From Nitrospirae bacterium JdFR-85 (lineage in GTDB: Bacteria > Nitrospirota > Thermodesulfovibrionia > Thermodesulfovibrionales > JdFR-85): 64,000 bases of DNA. Below are positions 26,572 through 35,144 of this stretch, one piece after another. The stretch's first letter is position 1, and each line of letters begins with the position of its first letter. The notes beneath the pieces are model-generated. The model was given only the letters and a program-made list of their open reading frames with translations. It had not been told where the DNA came from and did not search any database. The stretch lies in the NCBI GenBank assembly GCA_002011745.1, contig MTOU01000035.1:1-64000 (forward strand), written 5' to 3'. The position numbers and the translations under genes were made by a program.

Positions 26572-29007
26572 TCAGGACATGAGCAGTAGCTCCATTGGGT
26601 CAACCCATCTTCCTTTGTGATACCCATATAATCCTACCCTTGTTATCTCAAGCTCTTCTGGAGGAAGACCAAAAAGAATCTCTACTATCTCTTTCAGCTT
26701 GGCCTTCTTCTCTTTCAGATCCCGGATCCTTAGAATAAATTTTCTTTTATCAATTATATCAAATTTTAAAATAAATTCACTATAAGTGCCACTTCTTGAT
26801 ATATTAAAAAGTTTTATTCCTTTTCCAGTACCTTCTGGAAGGGTGATCTCATATTCATATGTTGTGATAAAGCTTGTGATTGAAGGTACCTTTTTATGTA
26901 TAAAGGCCATCCTGTTGATTTTTAATCCTTCAGGCATGGTATTGTTTATAGTTTCCTTCATTTTTATAATGTCAAAAGGAGGATAGACCTCAATATCAAA
27001 GTACTCTTTCAGAGATTCTATACCTACATTCAGAGCTGGTCCCATTGATATCTTTGGTGAGGGGCTGTAACCTTCTGAGTATACAATCGAGACTCCTGCA
27101 CGCCTTAGTCCTCTGAGCAGGGTGTTCATAAGTTCAATAGTAGATATATACTTCATGATTCCTCTTTTCTGATGTTCTACCCTCACCTTTATAGGGTTGA
27201 ATCTGGCATGTTTCGTAATGTGCTCACATCCTATATCCATCGAGAAAACCCCTTTTCTGTCTGAGTACACCAGAGGCCCTTCTCTGTCTTTAATGAACTC
27301 ACGGCTTTTACAACCCAGACCACAGGCATGACACTTGTCTGTGTTACAGTCTGTGGTTATTTCTGCTGAGAGGGCCCTTTTGTATTCCTCCTTGAGATAT
27401 TCCTTTTTTATACCAAGATCTATTTTATCCCATGGGAGGTGCTCTTCAGGACTGTATCTCTTTGTTGCCAGTTCCTCGATGCTCATACCAGTCTTCTCCA
27501 TAGCTTCTATCCAGTGCTGGTAATTAAATTGTTCAGACCATCCATCAAGATAGGCACCCCTTTCAAAGGCTGTTTTTATTAATGTTCCTGCCTCCTCAGG
27601 TGCCCTGCTTAAAGCAGCCTCCAAAAGACTCATTCTGAGGTCGTGTATCTTTAAAGTGATTCCCCTCGGCACTTTCTTCTTGAGAATCTGAGTTTTCTCT
27701 TTCAGAACCTCGAGAGGCTCCTGTCCATACCACTGAAAGGGTGTGAATGGTTTCGGTACAAAGGGTGAGACACTTACAGTAATATTGACATATCTTTTTA
27801 TGAACCTCTTTGCAATGTGTAAGGCCTGACGAGCCATTTCTGCAATTGCCAAGAGGTCTTCCTCTGTCTCTGTAGGGAGTCCTATCATAAAGTAGAGTTT
27901 TAGATTTAGCCACCCTTCACTGAAGAGTGCCAAAAGTGCTCTTTCGTATTCCTCTGCAAGAAAGTCCTTATTAATTACAGAGCGGAGTCTTTCTGTGCCT
28001 GCCTCAGGTGCAATGGTGAAGCCTGATTTTTTCACACTCTTTATCTCCTGAAGAAGCTCCTTTGTGATAGCTCCAACCCTTAAAGAGGGCAGAGAAACCG
28101 AGACCTTTCTATCCCCATATCGTCTATTGAATGCCTTAAGAAGAGGCAGTAGTCTGCTGTAGTCTCCAGCATTCAGTGATGTAAAGGATACTTCATCATA
28201 GCCTGTGTTTGTAAGTGAAGCTTCAACAAGATTCAGTATCTTCTCAGGAGACCTCTCCCTTAAAGGTCTGTAGAATATACCTGCCTGACAGAATCTACAT
28301 CCCCGTGTACAACCCCTTGATATTTCTATATTTATTCTGTCGTGTACTATCTGGGCATAGGGAACAGGTGGCTCAGTGGGAAACATAGCCTGATTCAGGT
28401 CTCTTATATACCTTCTTTTTACAGTCCCTTCGGTATAGTCAGGCACATAGAACCCCTCTGCCTGAGAGACTGCCCTGAGGAAAGCATCCTTGTCTCTTCC
28501 GGACTCTCTGTAGATGTTTAGCAGTTCAATTACTGCCTCTTCGCCATCTCCTATCAGAAATACATCAATAAAATCTTTTAGAGGATAAGGGTTTACAGTA
28601 CATGGTCCACCTGCTATTATGATCGGGAAGTCTCTCTTCCCCCTTTCTACCTCAATGCCTCCGAGTTTTAGCATTCTGAGCAGGGTGGGATAGGAGAGTT
28701 CATACTGGAGTGAGAATCCCACAATATCGAATTCTTTCAATGGTCTTCCGCTCTCTAAGCTACAGAGATGCTCACCAGAGTTCTCGAGATATCCTGCCAT
28801 ATCTATCCATGGAGCAAAGACCCTTTCACAGAGGGCGAAGGGTGTGGAGTTTATGATTTTATAAAGGACCTTCAGCCCAAGATGGGACATACCAATCTCA
28901 TAGGTGTCAGGGAATGCGAGGGCCACCTTTATTTCTGCCTCTTTCTTTATGGTATTTATCTCATTGTTTATATATCGGGTTGGTTTCTTAAACTGGAGGA
29001 GATTCAT
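26572..29007 (-). CDS. B12-binding-type radical SAM protein fused to DUF2344 (TIGR03960 + TIGR03936 type)
   Basis: An 811-residue protein. An N-terminal cobalamin-binding-like Rossmann domain (about 20-190) precedes a radical SAM domain with the cluster motif SRGCTRGCRFCQAG (three Cys) near residue 240. A Cys-rich linker (CNTDKCHACGLGCK) follows. The last 210 residues are a DUF2344 'radical SAM-linked' domain (ISTIELMNTLLRGLRRAGV). Such fusions are widespread next to rng and ribosomal genes L21/L27, and an RNA or ribosome modification has been suggested. The reaction is unknown to me. GAGGAGG precedes ATG, and it overlaps mqnA by 20 bases. Confidence 0.9.
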   Translation of the reverse strand: MNLLQFKKPTRYINNEINTIKKEAEIKVALAFPDTYEIGMSHLGLKVLYKIINSTPFALCERVFAPWIDMAGYLENSGEHLCSLESGRPLKEFDIVGFSLQYELSYPTLLRMLKLGGIEVERGKRDFPIIIAGGPCTVNPYPLKDFIDVFLIGDGEEAVIELLNIYRESGRDKDAFLRAVSQAEGFYVPDYTEGTVKRRYIRDLNQAMFPTEPPVPYAQIVHDRINIEISRGCTRGCRFCQAGIFYRPLRERSPEKILNLVEASLTNTGYDEVSFTSLNAGDYSRLLPLLKAFNRRYGDRKVSVSLPSLRVGAITKELLQEIKSVKKSGFTIAPEAGTERLRSVINKDFLAEEYERALLALFSEGWLNLKLYFMIGLPTETEEDLLAIAEMARQALHIAKRFIKRYVNITVSVSPFVPKPFTPFQWYGQEPLEVLKEKTQILKKKVPRGITLKIHDLRMSLLEAALSRAPEEAGTLIKTAFERGAYLDGWSEQFNYQHWIEAMEKTGMSIEELATKRYSPEEHLPWDKIDLGIKKEYLKEEYKRALSAEITTDCNTDKCHACGLGCKSREFIKDREGPLVYSDRKGVFSMDIGCEHITKHARFNPIKVRVEHQKRGIMKYISTIELMNTLLRGLRRAGVSIVYSEGYSPSPKISMGPALNVGIESLKEYFDIEVYPPFDIIKMKETINNTMPEGLKINRMAFIHKKVPSITSFITTYEYEITLPEGTGKGIKLFNISRSGTYSEFILKFDIIDKRKFILRIRDLKEKKAKLKEIVEILFGLPPEELEITRVGLYGYHKGRWVDPMELLLMS

Positions 29008-29773
29008 CTATCCTCCTCAGATAATCTTCAAATAACTGAAGCCCTTTTATATGTTCTTCATCGAGTTCGTATGAGAGGCCCTTCCAGTACTGTATTAGCT
29101 CTTCCTTTGTCATTATACCCTGCAGTCTACACTCAGATGCCAGAAGTTCAAGATGAGACATGGCCCATTCTCTTGCGCTGTCCAGTTCATGTCTGAATTC
29201 TTCGATACTCTCCTTAACAGAGTGGTTTGCGATCCATAGGGCAAATACAAAAGGGACTCCTGTATTTTTATACCAGAGTTCACCAAGGTCATAGATGTAG
29301 AGAGACTCTCTACTGTATTTCTTTGCTGCCCTCAGTGCATCATCCCCTATGAGTAGATAGGCATTAGATGATGATAAGGCATCCTCTATCTTGTCCCTTG
29401 ATGGTTCCAGGAAGGTGTTAAGAGAGTAAAAGAAAGTTAGAATTATTTTCAAGAGTAACACTGAGCTTTCTGATTGATAGGTGACGAGTATTTTTTCTCT
29501 GTTCAGATTCTCTATCGGTTTTTTAGAGAAAAGAAGAATGCTTTTAACAGCGCCCCTTGAACTGATAGAATGTCCAGGTACTATAAGGTATCTGTCCTTT
29601 CCACGGATATACTCTATCGAAGAAGAGGGACTTATATCCAACATGCCTATTCTTAGAAGCCTGTTTACCTCTGAAGGTACTCCCTCGATAAATTGGTACC
29701 CTTTATTAGAGTAATGCTCAAACCAGTAATAAAAGGGGAATAGATTAAGATAAGGTATTCTTCCAATTCTCAA
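28988..29773 (-). CDS. mqnA: Chorismate dehydratase of the futalosine menaquinone pathway
   Basis: Converts chorismate to 3-enolpyruvyl-benzoate, the first step of the futalosine route to menaquinone, the quinone expected for anaerobic respiration with Dsr proteins. The N-terminal RIGRIPYLNLFPFYY and GVPSEVNRLL with SPSSSIEY are characteristic of MqnA. At 261 residues it is of family length. The start is TTG with GGAGGAG just upstream, overlapping the siroheme gene end by 29 bases. mqnB, mqnC and mqnD are not in the window. Confidence 0.9.
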   Translation of the reverse strand: MRIGRIPYLNLFPFYYWFEHYSNKGYQFIEGVPSEVNRLLRIGMLDISPSSSIEYIRGKDRYLIVPGHSISSRGAVKSILLFSKKPIENLNREKILVTYQSESSVLLLKIILTFFYSLNTFLEPSRDKIEDALSSSNAYLLIGDDALRAAKKYSRESLYIYDLGELWYKNTGVPFVFALWIANHSVKESIEEFRHELDSAREWAMSHLELLASECRLQGIMTKEELIQYWKGLSYELDEEHIKGLQLFEDYLRRIDESPPV

Positions 29774-30404
29774 TTCTCCTCCTCAGTATATCTTCAATAA
29801 ACCTTTTTGCCTCTTCAAGCCCTTTCTCTCTCAATATATTAATGCAATCTGGGCTGCCTATTAACTCAAGTGTCTCTCTTCTCTTCTGAGGGTCTTTTAT
29901 ATTCCTCATCACCTCTTTTCTTGTTTCTTCGATAAATAGAAGGAATTCTTCTATTGTCTCTGGTAAAAAGTTTTCGATTTCCTGTCTCAAGGTCCTTGCC
30001 ATTGCAGGACTGACTCCAGAGGTAGAGATTGCGATTGTAAGGGACCCCTTTCTGATTACAGAAGGCACAATGAATCTACACAGCCCTGGAGAGTCTACTA
30101 CATTCACAGGTATTCCCCTCTTTTCTGCCTCATTAAACACCCTGCTGTTTGCCTCCTCATCAGAGGTGGCGGCTATCACAAGAAAGGCTCCTTCAAGGTC
30201 ACCCTCTCTGTATTCGCGTGCTATATGGGTTATCCTGTTATGGAGCTTTAGAAATCCAAGACCCTCTGTTAGTGAGGGGCTTATAACAGTCACCTCTGCC
30301 TGGGCCTGTAGCAGTGAAAGCACCTTTCTTTCAGCCACCTCACCCCCGCCTATCACAATACACTTCTTTCCCTTTAGATTCAAAAATACAGGATAATACC
30401 TCAT
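29745..30404 (-). CDS. Precorrin-2 dehydrogenase / sirohydrochlorin ferrochelatase (CysG N-terminal type)
   Basis: Oxidises precorrin-2 with NAD+ and may insert iron to form siroheme, the prosthetic group of dissimilatory sulfite reductase. The NAD-binding motif is VIGGGEVAERKV near residue 17, and ISTSGVSPAMARTLR is the second family signature. It is the short Met8/SirC form (219 residues) without the methyltransferase half of CysG. Its place among menaquinone and envelope genes suits the needs of a sulfite reducer. The start lacks a strong ribosome binding site. Confidence 0.9.
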   Translation of the reverse strand: MRYYPVFLNLKGKKCIVIGGGEVAERKVLSLLQAQAEVTVISPSLTEGLGFLKLHNRITHIAREYREGDLEGAFLVIAATSDEEANSRVFNEAEKRGIPVNVVDSPGLCRFIVPSVIRKGSLTIAISTSGVSPAMARTLRQEIENFLPETIEEFLLFIEETRKEVMRNIKDPQKRRETLELIGSPDCINILREKGLEEAKRFIEDILRRRIENWKNTLS

Positions 30405-30426
30405 TCTCTAAATCCAGAAAAGGTTA

Positions 30427-31176
30427 TCAGCGTTTCTCTTCCCCAAACTTTAAATTCTTTGCTTGATGGGCAGGCTTTGAGTCAGGGAATTTACTGACAA
30501 GCTCTTCTATGTATTTCTTTGCCAGCTCAGTATTGCCAATGTTTTTGTAGGCCATAGCCATAAAATACATCACCTCTGGTAGCTTTCTGTAATCAGGGAA
30601 GTTTGTAATGATCTCATTGAATCTCCCCACCGCAGCATTGTAGGCCCCCTTTTTATAATAAAATCTACCTACCAAAAATTCGTACTCTGCTATCAGATTC
30701 CTGCACTGTCTGATTCTTAGTTTTGCAATCTCCCTGTATGGATTCCTTGGATAATCCCTAAGAAGCCTCTGGAACTCCTTTAGTGCCTTTCTTGCTCCTG
30801 CAGCCCCTTTGTCAGGACCTTCGATCTGCTGGAAGTAGATCATAGCGATCTGATACTGGGCAAAGGGGGCCTGTGGGTGGTCGGGATATATCCTTAAAAA
30901 GCGTCTATACTCATGGATAGCGCTATCAAGGTCTTCTTCCTTCATATATGACTCTGCAATTTTGAGTTGTGCAATGGGTGAGTATTTCTGTGTGGTGTCT
31001 CTATGCTTTATCTCCAGCAGCAGTTGTCTTGCCTTGTCAAACTCTTCATCCTCTATCAGCTTTGAGGCCTTTTTTAGACCTTCCTCTGGATCAAATACCT
31101 CTTTTTTGACCTCTTTCTTCCCGCTGCATGATACAAGCAGCAGGAGTACTCCCAGGACTGCTATAATACTCTTCAT
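30427..31176 (-). CDS. bamD: BamD-like outer-membrane assembly lipoprotein
   Basis: Lipoprotein of the BAM complex that inserts beta-barrel proteins into the outer membrane. A signal peptide ends in the lipobox LLVSC (Cys at about 17). Several TPR-like repeats follow (for example AQLKIAESYMKEEDLDSAIHEY in part, and later AFAQYQIAMIYF-type helices). Length is 249 residues. No ribosome binding site is seen. A TATAAT (31190-31185) lies eight bases before ATG, so the mRNA may have almost no leader. Its presence supports a two-membrane cell envelope. Confidence 0.87.
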   Translation of the reverse strand: MKSIIAVLGVLLLLVSCSGKKEVKKEVFDPEEGLKKASKLIEDEEFDKARQLLLEIKHRDTTQKYSPIAQLKIAESYMKEEDLDSAIHEYRRFLRIYPDHPQAPFAQYQIAMIYFQQIEGPDKGAAGARKALKEFQRLLRDYPRNPYREIAKLRIRQCRNLIAEYEFLVGRFYYKKGAYNAAVGRFNEIITNFPDYRKLPEVMYFMAMAYKNIGNTELAKKYIEELVSKFPDSKPAHQAKNLKFGEEKR

Positions 31177-31232
31177 AATCTGATATTATACATGATGGGG
31201 TATGGGAATTTAAAAGTTGCTTTCAGAAGGAG

Positions 31233-32390
31233 ATGAGGTTAGACTTCTTAAAAGACAGGATAGATGCCCTCAAGAGAGAGCGGCTCCTTAGGGTTGTCAG
31301 AGACAGGGAGTCTCCACAGGGTAGAACTATCAAGATTGCAGGTAGAGAACTGATAAACTTTTCCTCTAATGACTATCTTGGTCTGGCCAATCACCCTTCA
31401 GTTGTGGCTGCAGCAAAGGATGCCCTTGAAAGATATGGTGCAGGCTCTGGGGCATCAAGGCTTCTTTCAGGAGGGACAGAACTTCATAGAGAGCTTGAAG
31501 AGACCCTTGCAGCCTTCAAATCTACAGAGGCTGCTCTGGTATTCAACTCAGGCTATGCAGCCAATACAGGTATGCTTTCAGCTATTGCTGATTCAGATAC
31601 AACCATTTTCAGTGATGAACTGAACCATGCAAGTATAATTGATGGTTGCCGCCTGAGCAGGGCAGAGACAGTGGTGTATCCCCATAGGGATATGGATACC
31701 CTCCATAGGCTTATTAAAAAAAGAAGAAAAAGAGTGCTTATTGTTACTGATACAGTATTCAGCATGGATGGAGATATTGCTCCATTGAAAGATATCTTAG
31801 AGATTGCAGAGGAGTATGATGCCCTTGTCTATATAGATGATGCCCATGGCACAGGGGTTCTTGGAGGAGGCAGAGGTGCTCTTCATCACTTTGGGCTGTC
31901 TCCAGAACCTTTTCTGCTGCAGATGGGCACACTCTCAAAGGCCCTTGGTAGCATGGGTGCCTTTGTGGCTGGTGAAAGGATTGTGGTGGAATGGGCAATC
32001 AATACTGTAAGGTCCTTGATATTCTCAACAGCCCTTCCAGCTCATGTATTAGCAGCCTCTAAGGAGGCGGTGAGGATTGTAATGAATGACACTACACTGG
32101 TTAAGAGACTTTGGAACAATAGAGATATCCTTTATACTGAATTAAAACAACTGGGTCTCGATACAGGAATGTCTCAGACCCCCATAATTCCCATTCTGAT
32201 GAATAGCAATGAAGAGGTCTTGAGACTCTCAGCCTTTCTTTTTGAAAGAGGCATATATGTACCAGCAGTAAGAAGACCTGCGGTGAAACAGCCGAGACTG
32301 AGGATAAGTGTCAGTGCTGTGCATACCAGAGAAGACCTTCTTAGACTGGTTGATGTCCTCAAGGAGGCAAAACAGTGCGGACTGTGTTAA
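31233..32390 (+). CDS. bioF: 8-amino-7-oxononanoate synthase
   Basis: PLP enzyme that joins pimeloyl-thioester and L-alanine in biotin synthesis. FSSNDYLGLANHP and GSGASRLLSGG near the start, the DDAHGTGVLG loop and the PLP lysine in TLSKALGSMGAF are all intact. Its 385 residues are normal. The ribosome binding site AAGGAG abuts the ATG directly, which is unusually close, so initiation may be weak or the start may differ. It overlaps the next gene by 16 bases. Confidence 0.94.
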   Translation: MRLDFLKDRIDALKRERLLRVVRDRESPQGRTIKIAGRELINFSSNDYLGLANHPSVVAAAKDALERYGAGSGASRLLSGGTELHRELEETLAAFKSTEAALVFNSGYAANTGMLSAIADSDTTIFSDELNHASIIDGCRLSRAETVVYPHRDMDTLHRLIKKRRKRVLIVTDTVFSMDGDIAPLKDILEIAEEYDALVYIDDAHGTGVLGGGRGALHHFGLSPEPFLLQMGTLSKALGSMGAFVAGERIVVEWAINTVRSLIFSTALPAHVLAASKEAVRIVMNDTTLVKRLWNNRDILYTELKQLGLDTGMSQTPIIPILMNSNEEVLRLSAFLFERGIYVPAVRRPAVKQPRLRISVSAVHTREDLLRLVDVLKEAKQCGLC

Positions 32391-33076
32391 TAACAGGTGC
32401 CACAGGTGGACTGGGAGAGGTGCTTGTGAGAGTATTTGACAGTGCAGGATACAGCACAGTTGTCCATTATCTGAAGAACAGACAGAAGGCAGAGCAACTT
32501 ACCAAGACACTTAAAAACCCATCCCTCTGTATCAGTGCAGACCTTAAGGATATTAACTCTGTCGAGAAAATGGTGGATGCTATAGGCTCTGAAATGGGAG
32601 GGCTTGATGTTCTTGTAAATAATGCCTCTGTGACCATAGATAAATTACTTCTCAGGTATTCAGAGGCAGAATGGGATGAGGTGATAAATACAAATCTTAA
32701 GGGGACATTTATCATGACAAAGGCAGCACTTCCTATAATAAGGGATGGAGGACATATTGTTAATATATCCTCCTATTCAGGGCTGAAGGGTAGACAGGGA
32801 CAGGCAGCCTATAGTGCATCAAAGGCAGGGATTGTGGGATTGAGCAAATCCCTTGCAAGAGAACTCTCACCAAGAAAAATAAAGGTGAATGTGGTAGTTC
32901 CAGGGTATCTACCCGTGGGTATGGGACAGATGGCCCCTGAGGCAATGAAGAGAGCTATGAAGGAGAGTACCCTTCAGATGCTCGGTAGTGCTGAGGATAC
33001 AGCCAGGTTTGTTCTCTTTCTGGTTAACACAGAAACCATTACAGGACAGGTTTTTGCTATTGACAGCAGATTCTGA
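32375..33076 (+). CDS. Short-chain dehydrogenase/reductase (FabG-like) inside the biotin group
   Basis: A 233-residue NAD(P)-dependent oxidoreductase. The nucleotide motif is TGATGGLGE, followed by NNASVT, the catalytic Ser in NISSYSG and the YxxxK pair in YSASKAG. It most resembles 3-oxoacyl-ACP reductases. The start is GTG with AGGAGG seven bases upstream, inside bioF. Placement between bioF and bioD, with overlap, suggests a part in making the pimeloyl precursor, or a fatty-acid reductase carried along. No bioC or bioH is present here. The function is inferred. Confidence 0.85.
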   Translation: MRTVLITGATGGLGEVLVRVFDSAGYSTVVHYLKNRQKAEQLTKTLKNPSLCISADLKDINSVEKMVDAIGSEMGGLDVLVNNASVTIDKLLLRYSEAEWDEVINTNLKGTFIMTKAALPIIRDGGHIVNISSYSGLKGRQGQAAYSASKAGIVGLSKSLARELSPRKIKVNVVVPGYLPVGMGQMAPEAMKRAMKESTLQMLGSAEDTARFVLFLVNTETITGQVFAIDSRF

Positions 33077-33130
33077 TAACCCCTATTTGCCGGATTGGGT
33101 TATAATGTATATATTTGGAAGGATTCTCTG

Positions 33131-33832
33131 ATGAAGGGTATATTCATAACAGGGACTGACACAGGTGTGGGAAAGACAATCATTGCCTCAGCTATTGTAA
33201 GGGTTCTGAAGGCAAGAGGGATTTCAGTGGCAGTGATGAAGCCTATAGAGAGTGGATGCAGGAGAGAGGGTGATGTTTTGATTCCTTTAGATGGTGTGAT
33301 GCTTAAAGAAATGGCAGAGAATGATATTACTCTCGAGGAGGTTACTCCTTTCAGGTTTGAAAATCCCCTTGCTCCGATGGTTGCATCAGAGATAGAAGGC
33401 ACAGAGGTGGATGAGAGGGTTATATATGATACAATTAAGGAGTTGCAAGAGAAGTATGATTATATAGTTGTAGAAGGAGTGGGAGGCCTTATGGTGCCTG
33501 TGAAGCAGAGGTTAATGATTGTTGATATAGTGAGAGACACAGGGTTGCCACTTCTAATAGTTGCAAGCAATCGCCTCGGGGTTATAAATCATACAGTTCT
33601 TACAGTGGAGGCAGCAAAAAGACGAGGGATAGATATTATAGGGGTTGTACTCAATACCCCTAATCCTTCAAGGGATGATATTTCTTTGGAGACTAATCCT
33701 CTTGTGCTGAGAAGGGTGCTTGAAGTTCCTCTGGTAGGTGTGTTCCCTTTTATAAATAGTATTTCAAAGGAGAATCTTTTAAAAGAGGCGGTTAAGAATC
33801 TCGAGGTTGACAGAATTATACAACTTCAATGA
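33131..33832 (+). CDS. bioD: Dethiobiotin synthetase
   Basis: Closes the ureido ring of dethiobiotin with CO2 and ATP. The P-loop GTDTGVGKT at the start, KPIESGC and the VEGVGGLMVP motif identify BioD. I prefer ATG 33131 (MKGIFITGTD, with GGAAGGA upstream) over the longer frame from 33095; this gives 233 residues. bioA and bioB, needed for the steps around it, are not in the window. Confidence 0.94.
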   Translation: MKGIFITGTDTGVGKTIIASAIVRVLKARGISVAVMKPIESGCRREGDVLIPLDGVMLKEMAENDITLEEVTPFRFENPLAPMVASEIEGTEVDERVIYDTIKELQEKYDYIVVEGVGGLMVPVKQRLMIVDIVRDTGLPLLIVASNRLGVINHTVLTVEAAKRRGIDIIGVVLNTPNPSRDDISLETNPLVLRRVLEVPLVGVFPFINSISKENLLKEAVKNLEVDRIIQLQ

Positions 33833-33848
33833 GTGAGGAGCATAAAGG

Positions 33849-35111
33849 ATGCCCATTTTTGGTGAGATATTCATAAGTGAGATACTAAAGAGGCCCGTGC
33901 TTGATATAAGAGGAGAGGAGCTTGGTACCCTTAAAGACATGATTGTGATAAGGGGGGAGCCTCTTCCAGTGGTGGATTCTCTGATTGTTACAAAGAAGAG
34001 GAAGGATTATAGAATCCCTTGGCAGAGCATAAGTATTTTTAACAGGAGGATAATCGCTTCTACCCTTTCGAGTGAGTCTTTGAAGGAGTATACAGAGACG
34101 GATGAGGACCTCCTTGTTGTAAGAGACATTCTTGATAAACAGATAGTTGATGCTACTGGTGTGAAGGTAGTCAGGGTTAATGATATAAAGCTGGAGGGAT
34201 ATGAAGGATTGGCTGTCCTGGTTGCTATTGATGCAGGTATGAGGGGGATACTTCGCAGACTTGGCATAGAAAAGAGAGGGGTAGAGATATTAAAGATGTT
34301 TAAGGTAGACCTTCCCTATAATCTTATAAGCTGGAATTATATTCAGCCTCTTGAACCAAAACTTAAGAAGATCGCCTTAACAGTGCCGAGACAGATGGTG
34401 GCGAAGCTACATCCTGCTGATATCGCAGACCTCATAAGTTCTGTCTCAAGAATTGAGGGGACAAGCCTTTTTACTGACCTTGATGAAGATACAGCAGCAG
34501 AGACACTCTCAGAATTGAATCCCCATGTGCAGGCGAGTATCATTGAAGAAATGGATACTCCCAAGGCATCACGTATTATATCCAAAATGCCTCCTGATGA
34601 GGCAGCAGACCTGTTGAGTGAGATATCACCTGAGAAGATGAAAGAGATTCTGGAGAGCATTAATAAAGAAGATGCTCAGGATATCCAGGAACTCCTTGAA
34701 CACGAAGAGGATACAGCAGGTGGATTGATGACAAATGAATATATAGCCTATACAGGAGATACTACTGTGAAAGAGGCGATGGAGGCATTCCGGAAAGATG
34801 CCGCGGAGATTGAGACTATATATTATATATATGTAACTGATGAGTGTGAAAAACTAGTGGGAGTTCTTTCTCTTAGAGAGTTATTACTTGCAGACCCGGA
34901 CAAGAGGTTGTCTGAGATAATGGTTACAAATCTGAAGACTGTTGGGCCTGATGATGATGAGTCTGTGGTTGCAGCAGCAATATCAAAATACAATCTTGTG
35001 GCTATTCCAGTGGTTGACAAGGATGGCATTCTACTTGGTATTGTAACTGTTGATGATATTATTGATAGGATTCTCCCTCCAAAAGCGAAACGAAAGCAGA
35101 AAAAGGTTTAA
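33849..35111 (+). CDS. Soluble PRC-barrel / MgtE-N / CBS-pair protein
   Basis: A 420-residue protein without membrane segments. The N-terminal 160 residues look like PRC-barrel domains (LDIRGEELGTLKD, DATGVKVVRVNDI). About 185-285 follow the cytosolic MgtE N-domain (LHPADIADLI, MPPDEAADLL, LLEHEEDTAGGLM). About 285-410 are two CBS domains ending in VDDIIDRILPP. In MgtE channels the N and CBS domains sense cytosolic Mg2+ and gate the pore; here the pore domain is missing. The next gene, a transporter, is on the same strand 33 bases on. The protein probably regulates it. Confidence 0.88.
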   Translation: MPIFGEIFISEILKRPVLDIRGEELGTLKDMIVIRGEPLPVVDSLIVTKKRKDYRIPWQSISIFNRRIIASTLSSESLKEYTETDEDLLVVRDILDKQIVDATGVKVVRVNDIKLEGYEGLAVLVAIDAGMRGILRRLGIEKRGVEILKMFKVDLPYNLISWNYIQPLEPKLKKIALTVPRQMVAKLHPADIADLISSVSRIEGTSLFTDLDEDTAAETLSELNPHVQASIIEEMDTPKASRIISKMPPDEAADLLSEISPEKMKEILESINKEDAQDIQELLEHEEDTAGGLMTNEYIAYTGDTTVKEAMEAFRKDAAEIETIYYIYVTDECEKLVGVLSLRELLLADPDKRLSEIMVTNLKTVGPDDDESVVAAAISKYNLVAIPVVDKDGILLGIVTVDDIIDRILPPKAKRKQKKV

Positions 35112-35144
35112 CTGAGACATACGCTCTAATATCCCTAACCCAAG

